Origin: Erigeron canadensis
Taxonomy: Eukaryota; Streptophyta; Magnoliopsida; Asterales; Asteraceae
Assembly: GCF_010389155.1 (NCBI RefSeq)
Contig: NC_057761.1
Coordinates: 5,024,501-5,088,500, forward strand
DNA length: 64,000 nucleotides
Direction of reading: 5' to 3'
Part shown: in pieces, positions 1 through 12,600 of the stretch
Layout: the number at the start of each line of letters is the position of its first letter
How positions within the stretch are numbered: position 1 is the stretch's first letter
Notes under the pieces: generated by a model
The model's input: only the letters and a program-made list of their open reading frames with translations
What the model was told of the DNA's origin: nothing
The model's database searches: none
Made by a program: the position numbers and the translations under genes

Positions 1-139
1 TTGTCTAATTTAATACAACATAAGTTGTGCATTCGTGGACCATCAACATGTCTACAAGCATTCAAACCAACCACATGAGAACAGGAATTAACATTGTTTA
101 CAACCACATAAGGCCTTGCCTTGGCACCATTAACATTGT

Positions 140-1418
140 CTAACAAAGATGACTTAAAAAAGATGAATTATTTGAATTAACAGAAACATTCTTCTTGTTA
201 CTACCAGCTTTTCTCCTTCGTCTTTTCTTCTTTTTCTCAACATTAGTGAACTTAGGTACTAATGACTTAGCTACCCATTTAGTATCACTAATTATGCTCT
301 TTCCACCAGTTGAATTGACACTAAGAAGATTAGAACAAGGAGTTTTGAACACTTTCATCTTTTTAGAGTCTTTTGGAGGTGAGGAAACTTCTTGTTTCTT
401 TGGTTTAACATGAGAAAACCATCTATATCTATCCCTATATCTAGTCGCACCATTTGATATATCCCTAGTTAGCAAAACTGAGCTAGACTTAGATACCTTT
501 GGTAAAGAACTAGATTGAGAGTCAGATGAAGAAACATTAGGATTGTCTTTCAGAAGTTTCACTTTGGTGTACTTTGTTCTGGGAGTGGTCTCAGCTTGTT
601 TGGTTTTGTCATGCTTATCCGGGGTAGAACACTTTGGTTCAGTCTTAATGATCTTTATGATGGTCTTTGGTCCAGTCTTGACGAGTTTGGAATTAACTCG
701 TTTCTTTGAATATCTATGAAGTTGGAGCTTTGGAAATTGGATTTTGAGGTTTGGATTTCTCTTTTGTTTCAACTTTGATTTTGGTAGATTCAATCTTTTT
801 CTCTATTTCTGAATCAAAAAAATGTTCTCCCTCCATGAATTTATCAAAATCATCTTTAGTGAAATCATTTGGAAAATTAAATTGCACTGGAGAGTGAATT
901 GTTTTAGATTTTTTCAAAAGTTTTGAACAATTAGAGATCTTGGTGTCCAACTTCACATCACGGGTAGTCTCGGAAATTAGGTCAACTTGAACTAACACAT
1001 CTTTGGTCTCACTAGAAAATTGAATAGAAGTATCAAATGTCAATCTTATTGTTGAAGTCACATCAGATCCTTCCATTTGTCTTGCCACCTCATCCCATAT
1101 CTCCTTGGCTGTATCATAAGAATCAACAGAGCCATAGATTTCATCTGGTAGTGCTTTGTATAAGCATGATCTAGCTCTGTTATCTGTAGTTGTTCGATCT
1201 TTTTGTTTAGCATTCAAAAGATCAAGAGTGAGTATTGCACCAGTAGTGGGATGGCAATGAACTGCAAGTCCATTAAGAATGGAATCTTTAAGTAGGTGAC
1301 CATTTGGTTGACATTCCACATAGTCCATAAATCTTTTCTTCCATAGTCCATAGGAACCACGGTAGAGAACTGGAGGTCTTGTATATGAACCTAATGCCAA
1401 TGCTTCACGAGAAGCCAT
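140..1418 (-). pseudogene. Ty1/copia gag fragment, inverted and internally deleted
   Basis: This is the capsid-like part of a copia polyprotein read on the minus strand from an ATG at 1418. The first ~120 residues look like a copia gag N-terminus (motifs LWKKRFMDYVE, SCLYKALPDEIY, AKEIWDEV). After about residue 125 the frame jumps directly into a distal region containing KDDFDKFMEGE and KKIEST, which in the + strand copy lies near 3090-3170. The middle is therefore deleted. A frameshift near 715-790 moves the rest, a Lys/Ser-rich linker, into a second frame that runs down to 140. The same linker occurs on the + strand at 3180-3787. There is no pol. The element continues off the left edge. It is certainly retroelement-derived and not functional. 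Confidence 0.8.
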
Positions 1419-1469
1419 TTGAACTTGATTTGATTTGAAAATTGAAATGAAATAAGAGTTGGAAAAATT

Positions 1470-1997
1470 AGGAAATGAAACGATCTTGAAAGAAGATCGT
1501 TCTAGGAAAGATCGTTCTGGAAGATCGTCCTAGTATGAAAGAAGTAAGACGATTTTGAAGTTAATCGTCTTGGAGCATTTGAGTGGAATTTGGTTAAGTA
1601 TGAAATGAAATTGAAATTTAGGTATGATTTTGGATTTTCAGATATGGAAATTGAAATGAATTAAAGAAAATTGTTTTGGAAATGAAACGATCTTGGAGGA
1701 AGATCGTTTTGAATTTTGGAAATGAGACGGTCTTTGATGAAGATTGTCTTAGAGTACTTAAAAATTCTAAGTATTTTGATGAAAATCAGACAGAGTGTCA
1801 ATCTGAATTGGAAGGAAAGGAATTTGAGCAAAACCAATCTAGAAGATCAGTTACCCAAGAAGTGTGTGATTCCCAATCACAACAACTTCGAATGATCAAC
1901 CAAACACACCAACTTTCAGAAGAATACTGAGATGATCTTGATGTAGATCGTCTTAGTACTAGGGAGCTGAGACGATCTTGGCAAGATCGTCTTAGCT
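1470..1997. repeat. Cluster of short palindromes with core ACGATCTT/AAGATCGT
   Basis: The leader between the two head-to-head gag regions carries a series of inverted repeats around the GATCGTC core. Clear ones are 1480-1500 (8-bp arms, 5-nt loop), 1546-1571 (9-bp arms), 1685-1709 (10-bp arms, 5-nt loop) and 1965-1997 (16-bp arms, one mismatch, 1-nt centre). Imperfect versions lie at about 1725 and 1931. A weak ORF at 1676-1930 overlaps the cluster but resembles nothing I know. Confidence 0.75.
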
Positions 1998-2091
1998 TTC
2001 TGTCTTAAAATTTTCAAAATAAATATACTTTGAATTGACCAAACCAATCTGTAAGGATTAGTTAGCCACAACCAACAAGTTGAGGAATTTA

Positions 2092-4062
2092 AAAAGAATA
2101 TACTTTTCTATCAAGAAAAGTTATATAAAGTTGAACAAAACCCTCTCTTGGATTTCACAGCCTATTTCAACAAGTCAAAAATTGACAAGAAGGATCTTCT
2201 TCTTGGGTTGGAATTTGAGAATATCACACCATTACAAAAAGCCAAAGAAGAAATTGAACCTTTGTATGTTGAAAAATTCCTTCGACTTGGTATGATATAA
2301 CAATTTATTCGTCCATTGGATAACGAATTTGAGACTGATGAAGTTGAGAGAATACCAAAAGATGAATTTTTGGTTAATTATGATGCTCTAAATGCTTCGT
2401 ACAAAACAAAAGAATCTTCAATTTTTAAATTGGAAGAAATTGCATCAAATTTTCAAAACCAAGAATCTGTCGGTTCTCCACCAAAACCAACTAAAGTGTA
2501 TGTTCCAACCACATTTTTAGAAAAACAAATAGAAGGTTTACAACAAAAGGTGGAATCTCAACAAAATGTTATTAATCACCTCAAGTCTCAAAGTCCGATT
2601 TCAGAGGATAAATGTATTGTTGTTGATACTAAGAAAGTTTGTGTGAATGTTTCTACTCAAACTAACCTAAGTGTTTTAGTAGACCATTCTACCCAGACTA
2701 CTTGTGATTCATCTACCAATACATCCACTCAGACCTTGACTGATTCTTTTGAATGTACTTGTCAAAATGCTGCTACCTTTATAGCTGATGATTATGTGCA
2801 ATCTGATTTATCTGATGAAGAACTTGCGCATAGTTTAGTTTTGATATGGTACTTCTATAGGTTTTTCACATGTGATACTATCGATGAGTTAGTTGTTCAC
2901 CCTAAGATTAGTGCTAGTATAGGTGTTGATACTTCTACTCAATTTTATTGTAAGACCAAAGATGTGTCAGTTCAAGTTGACCTAATTTCTGAGACTACCC
3001 ATGATGTGAAGTTGGACACCAAGATTCCTAATTTTTCAAAACTTTCAAAAGAATTTAAAACTAATCAACCTCCAGTGAAATTCTTCACAAAAGATGATTT
3101 TGATAAATTCATGGAGGGAGAATATGTTTTTGATTCAGAAACTGAGAAAAAGATTGAATCTACCAAAAAATCAAATTTGAAACAAATAAGGAATCTCAAA
3201 ATCCATTTTCCAAAGCTTCAACTTCATATTATTCAAAAAAACGAGTTAAGTCCAAACTCGTCAAGACTGAACCAAAAACCATTAAGTTAGAACCAAAGTG
3301 TCCTACCCCGGTTAAACATGTCAAAAAGGATCAAGCTGAGACTACACCCAGATCAAAGTACATCAAAGTGAAACTTCCGAAAGACAATCCTAATGTTTCT
3401 TCATCTAACTCTCGATCTAGTTCTTTACCTAAGGTGTCTAAGTCTAGTTCAGTTTCGCTAACTAAGGATACATCTAATGGTGCAACTAGATATAGGGATA
3501 GATATGGATGGTTCTCACATGATAAACCAAAGAAACAAGAAGTTTCCTCACCTCCAAAAGATCCTAAAAAGATGAAAATGTTTAAAACCCCTAGTTCTAA
3601 TCTTCTTAGTGTCAATTCAACAGGTGGTAAGAACATAACTAGTGATGCTAAATGGATTGCTAAAACTTTAGTACCTAAGTCCACTAGTAATCAAATGCAT
3701 GTTGAGAAAAAGAAGAAAAGACAGGGAGAAAGGCTGGTAATAGGAAGAAGGGTGTTCCTATTAATCCAAACAATTCATCTTTGTTAAATAATGTTGAATG
3801 TGCCAAGGCAAGGCCTTGTGAGCTTGTAAACAATTTTAATTCCTGTACTCGTGTGGTTGATGTGAATGCTTGTAGACGTGTTACTTTTAATTCTTGTGTG
3901 AATGTTCGTACTTTTTATCCAAATGTGTTTATTGATGATGTGCTTGTTAATGCTTATGTTGATTCTAAAGCATGTTTGAATGCATTTCCTAAGTTATATA
4001 CCCTGCCTGTTTTAACTAACCATAAAGGACCCATCTTCGAGTGGGTACCTAAAGTAGGATAA
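2092..4062 (+). pseudogene. Gag-like/linker region of the outer copia element
   Basis: A Gln/Glu/Lys-rich frame opens near 2092, meets an in-frame TAA just before 2300 and continues to 3290. It contains a predicted coiled-coil stretch (about 2510-2590) and several STQT repeats (about 2650-2740). The frame then shifts for 3368-3787 (SSSLPKVSKSSS, RYRDRYGWFSH) and again for 3781-4062. I see no zinc knuckle, and the usual copia capsid N-terminus is absent. The region 2935-3890 is matched by the inverted copy at 1-1060. The original protein probably tethered capsid to pol, which is inference from position only. Confidence 0.6.
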
Positions 4063-4078
4063 ATTTCTATGATTGTAG

Positions 4079-6652
4079 GAAATAACCATCTGTGTTTGGA
4101 TACTCGATTCCGGGTGTTCGAAGCACATGATTGGAAATAAAGCTTTGCTCAAGAATTTTATTGAACGATTCATGGGAACAGTTCGCTTTGGAAACAACAA
4201 TTTCGCTCCTATCTTAGGTTATGGAGACATTGAACGTAATGAAATTGTCATCAAAAAAGTTCACTATGTTGAAGGATTAAGTCATAACTTGTTTAGTGTT
4301 GGACAATTCTGTGACAACAATCTTCAAGTTCTTTTTCGACAATCTCTTTGCAAAGTCCAAACTCTAGATGGAGTTGACATTCTTTGTGGTGACCGCGATG
4401 ATAATCTTTTTACCGTCAATCTTGATGATAACCAACCAACCTCTCATTTCAAAGGCTACATCAAAGAATTCTTGGTTATGGCATAAAAGGCTTTCTCATC
4501 TGAATTTTCAAACCATCAATACTTTGGTCAACAAGCATCTTGTTGAAGTCTTGCCTGACTATAAGTATGAAAGTGAACATGTTTGTCCTTCTTGTGCTGT
4601 TGGGAAGATTAAGCGAGCTTCTCATAAACTGAAGAAATCTCCAAACAAATTAGCACCTCTTCATTTGCTTCACATGGATCTTTGTGGGCCGATGAAAGTA
4701 CAAAGCCGATATGGGAAGAAATACATCTTGGTTATTGTTGATGGTTATTCAAGATATACTTGGGTCAAGTTCCTTGCATCCACAGATGAAACAACTCAGA
4801 TTTTGATTGATTTCATCACTTCTACTCAAGTAAATCTTCAACTTCCAGTTCGTTACATCCGTTCGGATAACGGTACTGAGTTCAAGAATGTCGTTTTTGA
4901 TGAGTTTTGCAAATCCAAAGGCATTACTCACCAATTTTCAGCAGTTCGTACCCCACAACAAAACGGTGTCGTTGAAAGGAGAAATCGAACGCTAGTGGAA
5001 GCAGCAAGGACAATGCTTGCATATTCCAAATTGCCATCCAATATGTGGGCTGAAGCTGTTGACACTGCTTGTCACACTCAGAATCAGTCCATCATCAATC
5101 AGCGTTTCGAAAAGACTCCTTATGAGGTTGTTAACAAACGCAAACCCAACATCAACTATTTTCATATATTTGGGTGTGTTTGTTACACTTTGAATGATCG
5201 GGAGAATCTTGTAAAATTCGAGAAGAAAGGTGATGAAGGTTACTTTGTTGGTTATTCCAAGACATCAATTGCCTACCGAATCTACAATTGCCGAACAAAC
5301 ACAATTCAAGAAACAATGAATGTTTGGTTTGATGAGATGTCAGGCATGATCTTTGAGCAAGAAAGTTTGCTACCAACAAGTAATGATCCAAGTGCTTCAA
5401 GTACTTCTACAAGGACCTCTACCTTAGAATCTAAATTCAAGAAGTTTCCAACTCTAACAAGTGATGAATTGGATATTCTTTTTGAAGAATTCTACAATTC
5501 CAAACTGATTAATGATAAAGAACCTCAAGTCATTGTTGAAACAATTCATACCAATGATCCAGTTCCTGACAACATTCATGAATCGTCATCAAGTTCTTCT
5601 GAGCAAGGTGCTACATCTTCTAGTAGTAGTTCTTCATCCTCTTCTAATGATTCTTCTTCACCATCCTCTCCTGATAATTCTTCTCAAGTGAATGTTAACA
5701 TTCACAATCGACTTTCTTTACTCAGACAACAAACCCATTGAACACTCCAAATGTGTATGTGCCACTTGACTTTGATCATCCATCTTATGAGGAAGGAGTT
5801 CTACCAAGCTATGATTCCATCTCTCAACAAAACTCAGGTTTTAATGATGATGATGTTGATATTCAACAACAAGATCCTCTTCCTCATGATCGCAAATGGT
5901 CACGTATGCTGAAAGATCATCCTACTGATCAAATAATCGAAGATCCACAAGTCGGAGTAACTACTCGTACTTCAGTTTACGAGTGTCTTGTTGCACTTTC
6001 TCTTAACAACATCAAACCCAAAACAGTCTCTGAAGCTCTTCGTGATCCCGAGTGGGTTAAGGCAATGCAAGAAGAACTCGCACAATTTGAAAGACTAAAA
6101 CTATGGAGATTAGTTCCAAATCCGAGGAAAGAAGAACCAATCGGTACAAAGTGGATATTCAAAAACAAAAAGGATGAGAATGGAGTGGTAGTAAGGAATA
6201 AAGCTCGACTTGTTGCAAAGGGTTATTGCCAACAACCAGGTGTTGACTTCGACGAAACTTTTCCTCCAGTTGCAAGAATGGAGGCCATTCGAATTTTCTT
6301 AGCTTATGTCGCATTCCAAAACTTTACTGTATTTCAAATGGATGTGAAGACTGCTTTTTTGAATGGTGACCTCAAAGAAGAAGTTTACGTTGAACAACCA
6401 GAAGGTTTTGTTGATCCTCAAAGACCAAACCATGTCTACAGGTTAGACAAGGCTCTCTACGGTCTTAAGCAAGCACCTCGCGCATGGTATGATTCCTTAG
6501 CTACTTTCTTGCTAAAAGGTGGCTTTACCAAAGGCACAATTGACCTTACCCTGTTCATTCGCAAACAAGGTAAGCATGTTCTACTTGTCCAAACATATGT
6601 TGATGACATTATCTTTGGGTCAACCAGTTAAACATTTTGCCGAAACTTTTCA
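4079..6652 (+). pseudogene. Copia pol: protease, integrase and reverse transcriptase N-terminal part
   Basis: Protease is recognised at 4097-4144 by WILDSGCSKH, with the catalytic DSG retained. A GAG-pre-integrase segment follows. The frame shifts between about 4430 and 4470, then continues in the frame of the integrase core. The core has its D, D and E in MDLCGP, RSDNGTEF and NGVVERR (about 4675-4980), and a Ser-rich hinge lies at 5580-5690. A second frame change near 5735 leads into reverse transcriptase ([38 protein letters not shown]). The RT stops at 6631 and its homology ends at 6700, where the inner element is inserted. It resumes at 18748. The gene is non-functional. Confidence 0.9.
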
Positions 6653-6700
6653 TCTCTTATGGTTAATCATTTTAAAATGAGCATGATTGGGGAAATGAAT

Positions 6701-7669
6701 TGTGAAGTCCCTCACTCGATGATTTAACCCACAAGTGTAGAATAACAAGTCAAGTAATCACTAGATAGGACTAGTATGAAACGTCAAGTAAGCACTAGAT
6801 TGGACTAGTATTACGATAAATATAAATGCAAGAATATATATAACGTAATACGTACTTAAGCAATATAAAGATAAGCAAGTAACTAAATAGTGAGACACAA
6901 TGTATTTTATTTATTGATGTTAAATAAAATACAAGGTTGTTGCGGAACAAGATATTACAAAGTAAGTATCTAAACAACCTATGAATTACAAGTGATCTAA
7001 CTTTGCTAAATAAACTATTTGATCGAAATACTTAAAGTTGTGCAGTATAACTGTTTAGATCGAAAGTATTTGAGCAAAGGCACCAAATTGCAAAAGTATG
7101 TAATTTGGACAAGGAAGTGACTTGGTATTTATAGGCAAAAAGAATAAATATAATATTCTTTTTGCCGTACAAATATGGTTACATGCATTTAAGGAAATTA
7201 CTTTAATTCCTTAAATGCATTGATTAAAGTACAAGAAAAACGTCACATGATAGTGACTTGTCTTCTACTTAACCAACCACCTTTACATGAGTGTAAGGCT
7301 TTTAACAAAAGACAAATGGATTGTTCCGGTAAAGGCATGTAAAGGCATAAAGTCAATTCCTCGTAATCAGTGTTCAGACTTGTAAGGTCTAGAACACTGA
7401 CAAGGACTCCAGTCAGGAAATCTGGTAAGTCTTCCTGTGAGCTCCGCTATTTGTCAGACTTCTTTCTCCAGACTTCAGTCTTCGACTTCAGTGAGAATGT
7501 TTTTCAATGGAAAGATCTTGACTGGAGTGAAGTCCAGTGAACAAATCTGGTGGAATCCAGATTCCTGTACAAGTAAGTTGTTCACTGGTCTTCACATAAT
7601 TTCTGGACAAATCTTCAGAGGACTCCAGTAATCACGTCTGGAGCGAGTCCAGTAAATCTGGATTTAACA
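6701..7669 (-). repeat. 3' LTR of the inner copia element
   Basis: This 969-bp LTR runs, in its own direction, from TGTTAAATCC at 7669 to GGGACTTCACA at 6701. It keeps a TATA box (TATAAATACC, 7133-7124). Two palindromes stand just upstream of the TATA box: 7134-7166 (13-bp arms, 7-nt loop) and 7183-7220 (14-bp arms, 10-nt loop). It matches the LTRs at 17748-18742 and 23242-24236. It lacks a short segment (about 13 bp near 6903) that the other two carry. Confidence 0.93.
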
Positions 7670-7683
7670 AATTCCCCCTATTT
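7670..7683 (-). other. Polypurine tract of the inner copia element
   Basis: On the minus strand an AAATAGGGGGAATT-type purine run directly abuts the 3' LTR, the expected plus-strand primer for reverse transcription. A second purine-rich run (CAGGGGGAAAG on the minus strand) lies at about 9614-9626, just past RNase H. Confidence 0.8.
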
Positions 7684-7952
7684 GTTTAGAAATTATGCAA
7701 GGATTTTCAAGCTTTTATCTATACAAGTTTGTGCTTGAAAAATCCTTGAAAAAATTTGACTAAGTCTAATTTGAATTTCTGGAGAGCCACTTTATAGATC
7801 ATTAGTGTTCCCAGTTTGTACATTTTAATTTCTAGACTTAATCTGGATAAGTACTTGTGAAAAATAGGAATTGCAACTTATATTTACAGACATCAACTGG
7901 AGGAAAGTTACAATTTTATCAACATAAAACAAATACAAGTACAATATCAGAG

Positions 7953-8804
7953 TCAGACCTTTTTCTTTTCAGCATGCCCAGATGGCTCTTCAGTGGCCTC
8001 CCTCAGATATTCACATAAAGAAAAATGAGTTGTATTTACAAAGTACTCATTTTTCAAAGCCCTTCTAAATATGATGGGCAGAAATCGAATAAATGGAATG
8101 AAGGCTTTCCTGCTCTTGACCTTCAATCTGTCCACCACATCATTAAAGAAAATCTAGGCAAAGTCCACCCTGTACACATGCCACAAGCAGTAAGCAATCT
8201 GGAGCTGTGTCTGGTTTATCTGATCTAAACCTCCAGAACTGCTACCCAAACACTCAACAAGGTGAGTGAAGAAATATCTCCATGAATCTGTCAGCCTGCT
8301 CATATATACAGTGCCCTTCCTGAGCAGCTGACCATTCTCGTCCACTATCTCCGTGTGCCCCATCAACCTGCACACTTCCCTGGTATTGATGCCAGAGGGA
8401 ATCTCAACGGGCATTTCATTCTCATCAAAATAATTCATCGTCAGGGCATCTCTGAGGGAATCAACAGTACTGGTGAAGCTTTTAGTGCCTTGTTTTAGGG
8501 TGTAGTGGATGGATTCATCACGTTCCACATACACTGCAGTATACCAGAATTCACACAGATAGTCGTGATACATTTTGCCCGGATTTAGGGTTAGGGCCCC
8601 ATAGAGTGGACTGCTCAAGAAGAAGGTGTTCAACCTTCCAATAATAGAAGTTGCATAGTGATTGGTTGAGAGTTTGGCCATCCAGTTATTCATGTTTATG
8701 CGGATGGCATCGGCAAAAAGAGATATATGATTTGCCTTTTTGACATTATCAGCAGGAGCATAATTTGCAGCAAGAATATTTTTAGGAGATGGTTTAGGAG
8801 CCAT
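7953..8804 (-). pseudogene. Accessory ORF between pol and the 3' LTR, function unknown
   Basis: Minus-strand reading from the ATG at 8804 gives 216 residues and then a TAG at about 8154-8156. The same frame continues without further stops to 7953, so the original product was about 280 residues. The first part is soluble-looking. It has LCEFWYTAVYVERD and, near its end, SWRYFFTHLVECLGSSSGG followed by an LDQI stretch. From memory, similar ORFs ride in large copia elements of Asteraceae; I know no biochemical function. It sits where Sirevirus-type elements carry an envelope-like gene, but I see no signal peptide or transmembrane anchor in it. The C-terminal part is basic (VKSRKAFIPFIRF). Confidence is high that it belongs to the element and low for any role. 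Confidence 0.7.
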
Positions 8805-9687
8805 TGAGATAATTGAAGGTGAAAGTGAAGGAATTTAAGATTGATAATGGAAATTTAATAAGAGAGATGATGATGATTGGAGAGTAAATGAAGAAGGAAT
8901 TTGAAGATATGGGAGTAAATGATTTTCGAGATGAAACTGAAAGTGAAGGTAAATGTGGGTATTAATAGAGGAAAGAGAAAATGGAATTCAAAATGATAAT
9001 TTTGAAAAATTTCAAAACAATTTTGATCGGTTTTGACATCCGCATTTAATGTTTCCCATCACACATAAATGTATGACGGTTGACAGCCCACAAAAATTAC
9101 CAACTTGCACTTTTGGTCTTCCCAAGGTAACAAAACCATCATTTAAGTTGAAAAAGTCATGCCACATAAGGTGAACAGTAACTGTCCAGATGAAAAATTT
9201 GTATGGTTGGCATGCACTAGTCTCAAGTATAAAATAAATAATGATTTGACACATAAAGACTTATTTTAATGCATTTGGAGGTTGACTGGACACTCCAGTT
9301 TCACTGGTGGATTAGGCCAGTAGAACATGCATTAATGGTACACTTGAGGGACACACCAGTAAGTACCCAGATTAGACCATTCTGGTAATCCTCAAACACG
9401 CACATCAACTAATATAAACAAATGAGAGGGACACATTTACAAAGCGACTGAAGTCACTTCAAACATGCACATCAAGTTATCCAATATTAATGAGAGGGAC
9501 ACATTTACAAGGTACTAGAAACATTTTCAAGAAAAATTTGTCCAGTGAGAAAATAAATTAATAAATTCTCTTTGAAACTTAAATATATATATATATATAA
9601 AATGTGGTCTGAGTCTTTCCCCCTGGAATGGTGATCCATAAATTTATCAGTGCAAAAATAGTATCACAAAGGCGTTCGATAGCTTTA

Positions 9688-12600
9688 CTAGTATAGATTT
9701 ATAAATCTGGAATCAAAGAACTCTGCCAATGTCACAAAGGCGTTCATAACACCATTTTTCTCATCCAAAGGTTTTGTAAATATGTCAGCAAGTTGTTTAT
9801 CTGTGGGAATAAAGTAGATTTCAACATCATTTTTCATTACATGATCGCGAATAAAATGATACCTTACATCAATGTGTTTCGTCTTGGAGTGCATGACTGG
9901 ATTGTTTGAGATAGCAATGGCACTGGTATTGTCACAAAAGATAGGAGTCTTTGAATATTTAATACCATAATCAAGCAACTAGTGCTTCATCCAGAGTATC
10001 TGAGCACAACAACTGGCTGCAGACACATATTCTGCTTCAGCAGTGGATAAAGAAACTAAAGTTTGCTTCTTACTGGTCCAGCTCTCCAGTTTGCCACCAA
10101 GGAAATGACATCCACCAGTAGTGGATTTCCTGTCTATCTTACAACCTGCATGATCTGAATCTGAATAACCCATTAGATCTAAGCCTGAGCCTTTGGGATA
10201 CCAAAGACCCAAACTAGGAGTACCCTAAAGATACTTCAAAATGCGCTTTACAGCCGCCAGATGAGATTCTTTTGGGTTAGACTGATATCTGGCACAAAGA
10301 CATGTTGCAAACATTATATCTGGTCTACTGGTAGTTAAATACATTAGTGAACCAATCATGCCTCTATAGGCAGTGGTGTTCACTGGTTTCTCATCAGGGT
10401 CTGGATCTATTGTTAAAGGTGCAGAAATTGGAGTTGATTTTGAAGATGAAGAATTCATATCGAATTTTCTTAAAATATCTCTAACATATTCTTGATTAAT
10501 AAAAATACCATCACTGGTTTGTTTAATTTGGAGTCCAAGAAAAAATGTTAATTCACCCATCAAACTCATTTCAAATTTTGAAAACATGATTTTTTAAAAT
10601 TTCTTGCACAAAGATTCATCAGTAGAACCAAAAATAATATCATCAACATAAACTTGTACCAACAGAAGATTACCTCTTTCACGAAGAATAAATAAGGTAT
10701 TGTCATTTGTACCTCTTTTGAAACCGTTTTCTGATAAGTGTTTGGTCAGAGTATCATACCAGGCTCGAGGGGCTTGTCTGAGGCCATACAGTGCCTTGTC
10801 TAGACGATATACCCAATGTGGATGCTTTTCATCAATGGAGCCTGGAGGTTGCTTGACATAAACTTCTTCTTCTAATTCTCCATTCAAAAATGCACTCTTT
10901 ACGTCCATCTGGTAGACCTTGAACTTATGATGAGCAGCAAAGGCTAAAAACATTCTGATGGCTTCTAACCTTGCTACTGATGCAAATGATTCTTCAAAGT
11001 CAAGGTCTTTCTGGACGTACCCTTGTGCCACCAATCTGGCCTTATTTCTGATCACAAAACCATCTTCATCAACCTTATTCCTGAAGACCCATCTGGTTCC
11101 AATTGGTTCTTTCTTGCCAACAGGAGGAGGAACCAGATTCCAAACTTTATTTTGTTCGAACTGGTGAAGCTCCTCTTGCATAGCTATTACCCAGCTTGGG
11201 TCATTCATTGCCTCGTCAATCTTCTTCGGTTCAATCAGTGATAAGAAGCTGACATATAAACATTGTTCACTGGAGGCACTTCTGGTCTGAACCCCTCTAC
11301 TGGAGTCACCGATAATCTAGTTGATTGGGTGAGCTCTTGTCCATTTAGAGTATTGACCAGGATTATTTCTTACTACAATATCAGTACAAGAATTCAATTG
11401 ATTTTCTGGAATGGGATCTTGCCAGACAACTTCAGCATCTTCATCAGAATCTGTAAGATCACGATTTATATCGTGAAATTCTTCATTTAAAGGCATTTCT
11501 TGGATTACTGGCTCAAAATCAATTGAATCTGATACTGGTGGTGTAGTATGAACATTTGATCCAATTACAAGTTCAGAGGATAGTTTGAAACTTATTGAAG
11601 GATAGAATGAAGTATTACTGGGAGGTTTTTCAATTTGCACTGGTTCCAAGTCAGGATGACTGGAAACATCTTCAGATGAATCTTTATTGAAGTTGATAGG
11701 ATCAGATTCACCAAAGAGAATTGGACTTTCTAGGGGAGAATTAAGGGTTGGCTTTTTATTGATTGCTTCATTTGACTTATCAAATGTGACATGAATTGAC
11801 TCCTGGACCTTTTCCAGTCTTTTGTTATAGACTCTGAAAGCTTTGCGAATGGCTGAATATCTTAAGAAATATCCTTCATCAACTTTGGCATCAAATTTGC
11901 CTAACTGACTGGAGTCGTTCAGGATATATACTGGACATCCAAAAACGTGAAAATAACCAATATTTGGTTTTCTATATCTCAATATTTCATAGGATGACTT
12001 CTTGTGTCTCTTCACATATACTGAGCGATTTTGGGTGTGACAGGCAGTTGCAATTACTTCAGCCCATTACATTTTAGGAAGACCGGATTCAGCAAGCATA
12101 CTCCTGGCAGCTTTTGTCAGCATTCTGTTCTTTCTTTCTATAACTCCATTCTGCTCTGGAGTGTGTGCTGATGAGAAATTCTGGGAGATGCCAGTGTCAG
12201 TGCAGAATTTCTCCAGAGTTGCATTCTGGAATTTCGTTCCATTATCACTTCTTAACTGACACACTTTTCGCTTGTATTTGAGTTCAATTTGCTTGATAAG
12301 AGCGATGATTTCAGCAGCAGTTTCATTCTTTGACCTAAGAAATATTACCCAACAATATCTGGAGTATTCATCAACAATTACCAGGGTAAATTTCTTACCA
12401 GCACGAGTCTAAACATTCACTGGACCAAAAAGGTCCATATGAAGCATATGAAAAGGTTCAGATATGCTAAAATTCTGTTTTGTTTTAAAACTGGTGCGTT
12501 TCTGCTTCCCCATCTCACATCCTGGACATGGCCTTTCCTTTTTGAAGGAGACAGAAGGTATCCCATTTGCAAGTTATTTTCTGGACAACTTGTTAATATT

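Noticed and set aside
7437..7631. 64-codon ORF present in all three copies of the inner-family LTR (also 18510-18701 and 23474-23280)
   Set aside because: Conservation follows from LTR identity. The start is not a good ATG, the ORF reads opposite to LTR transcription, and there is no domain.
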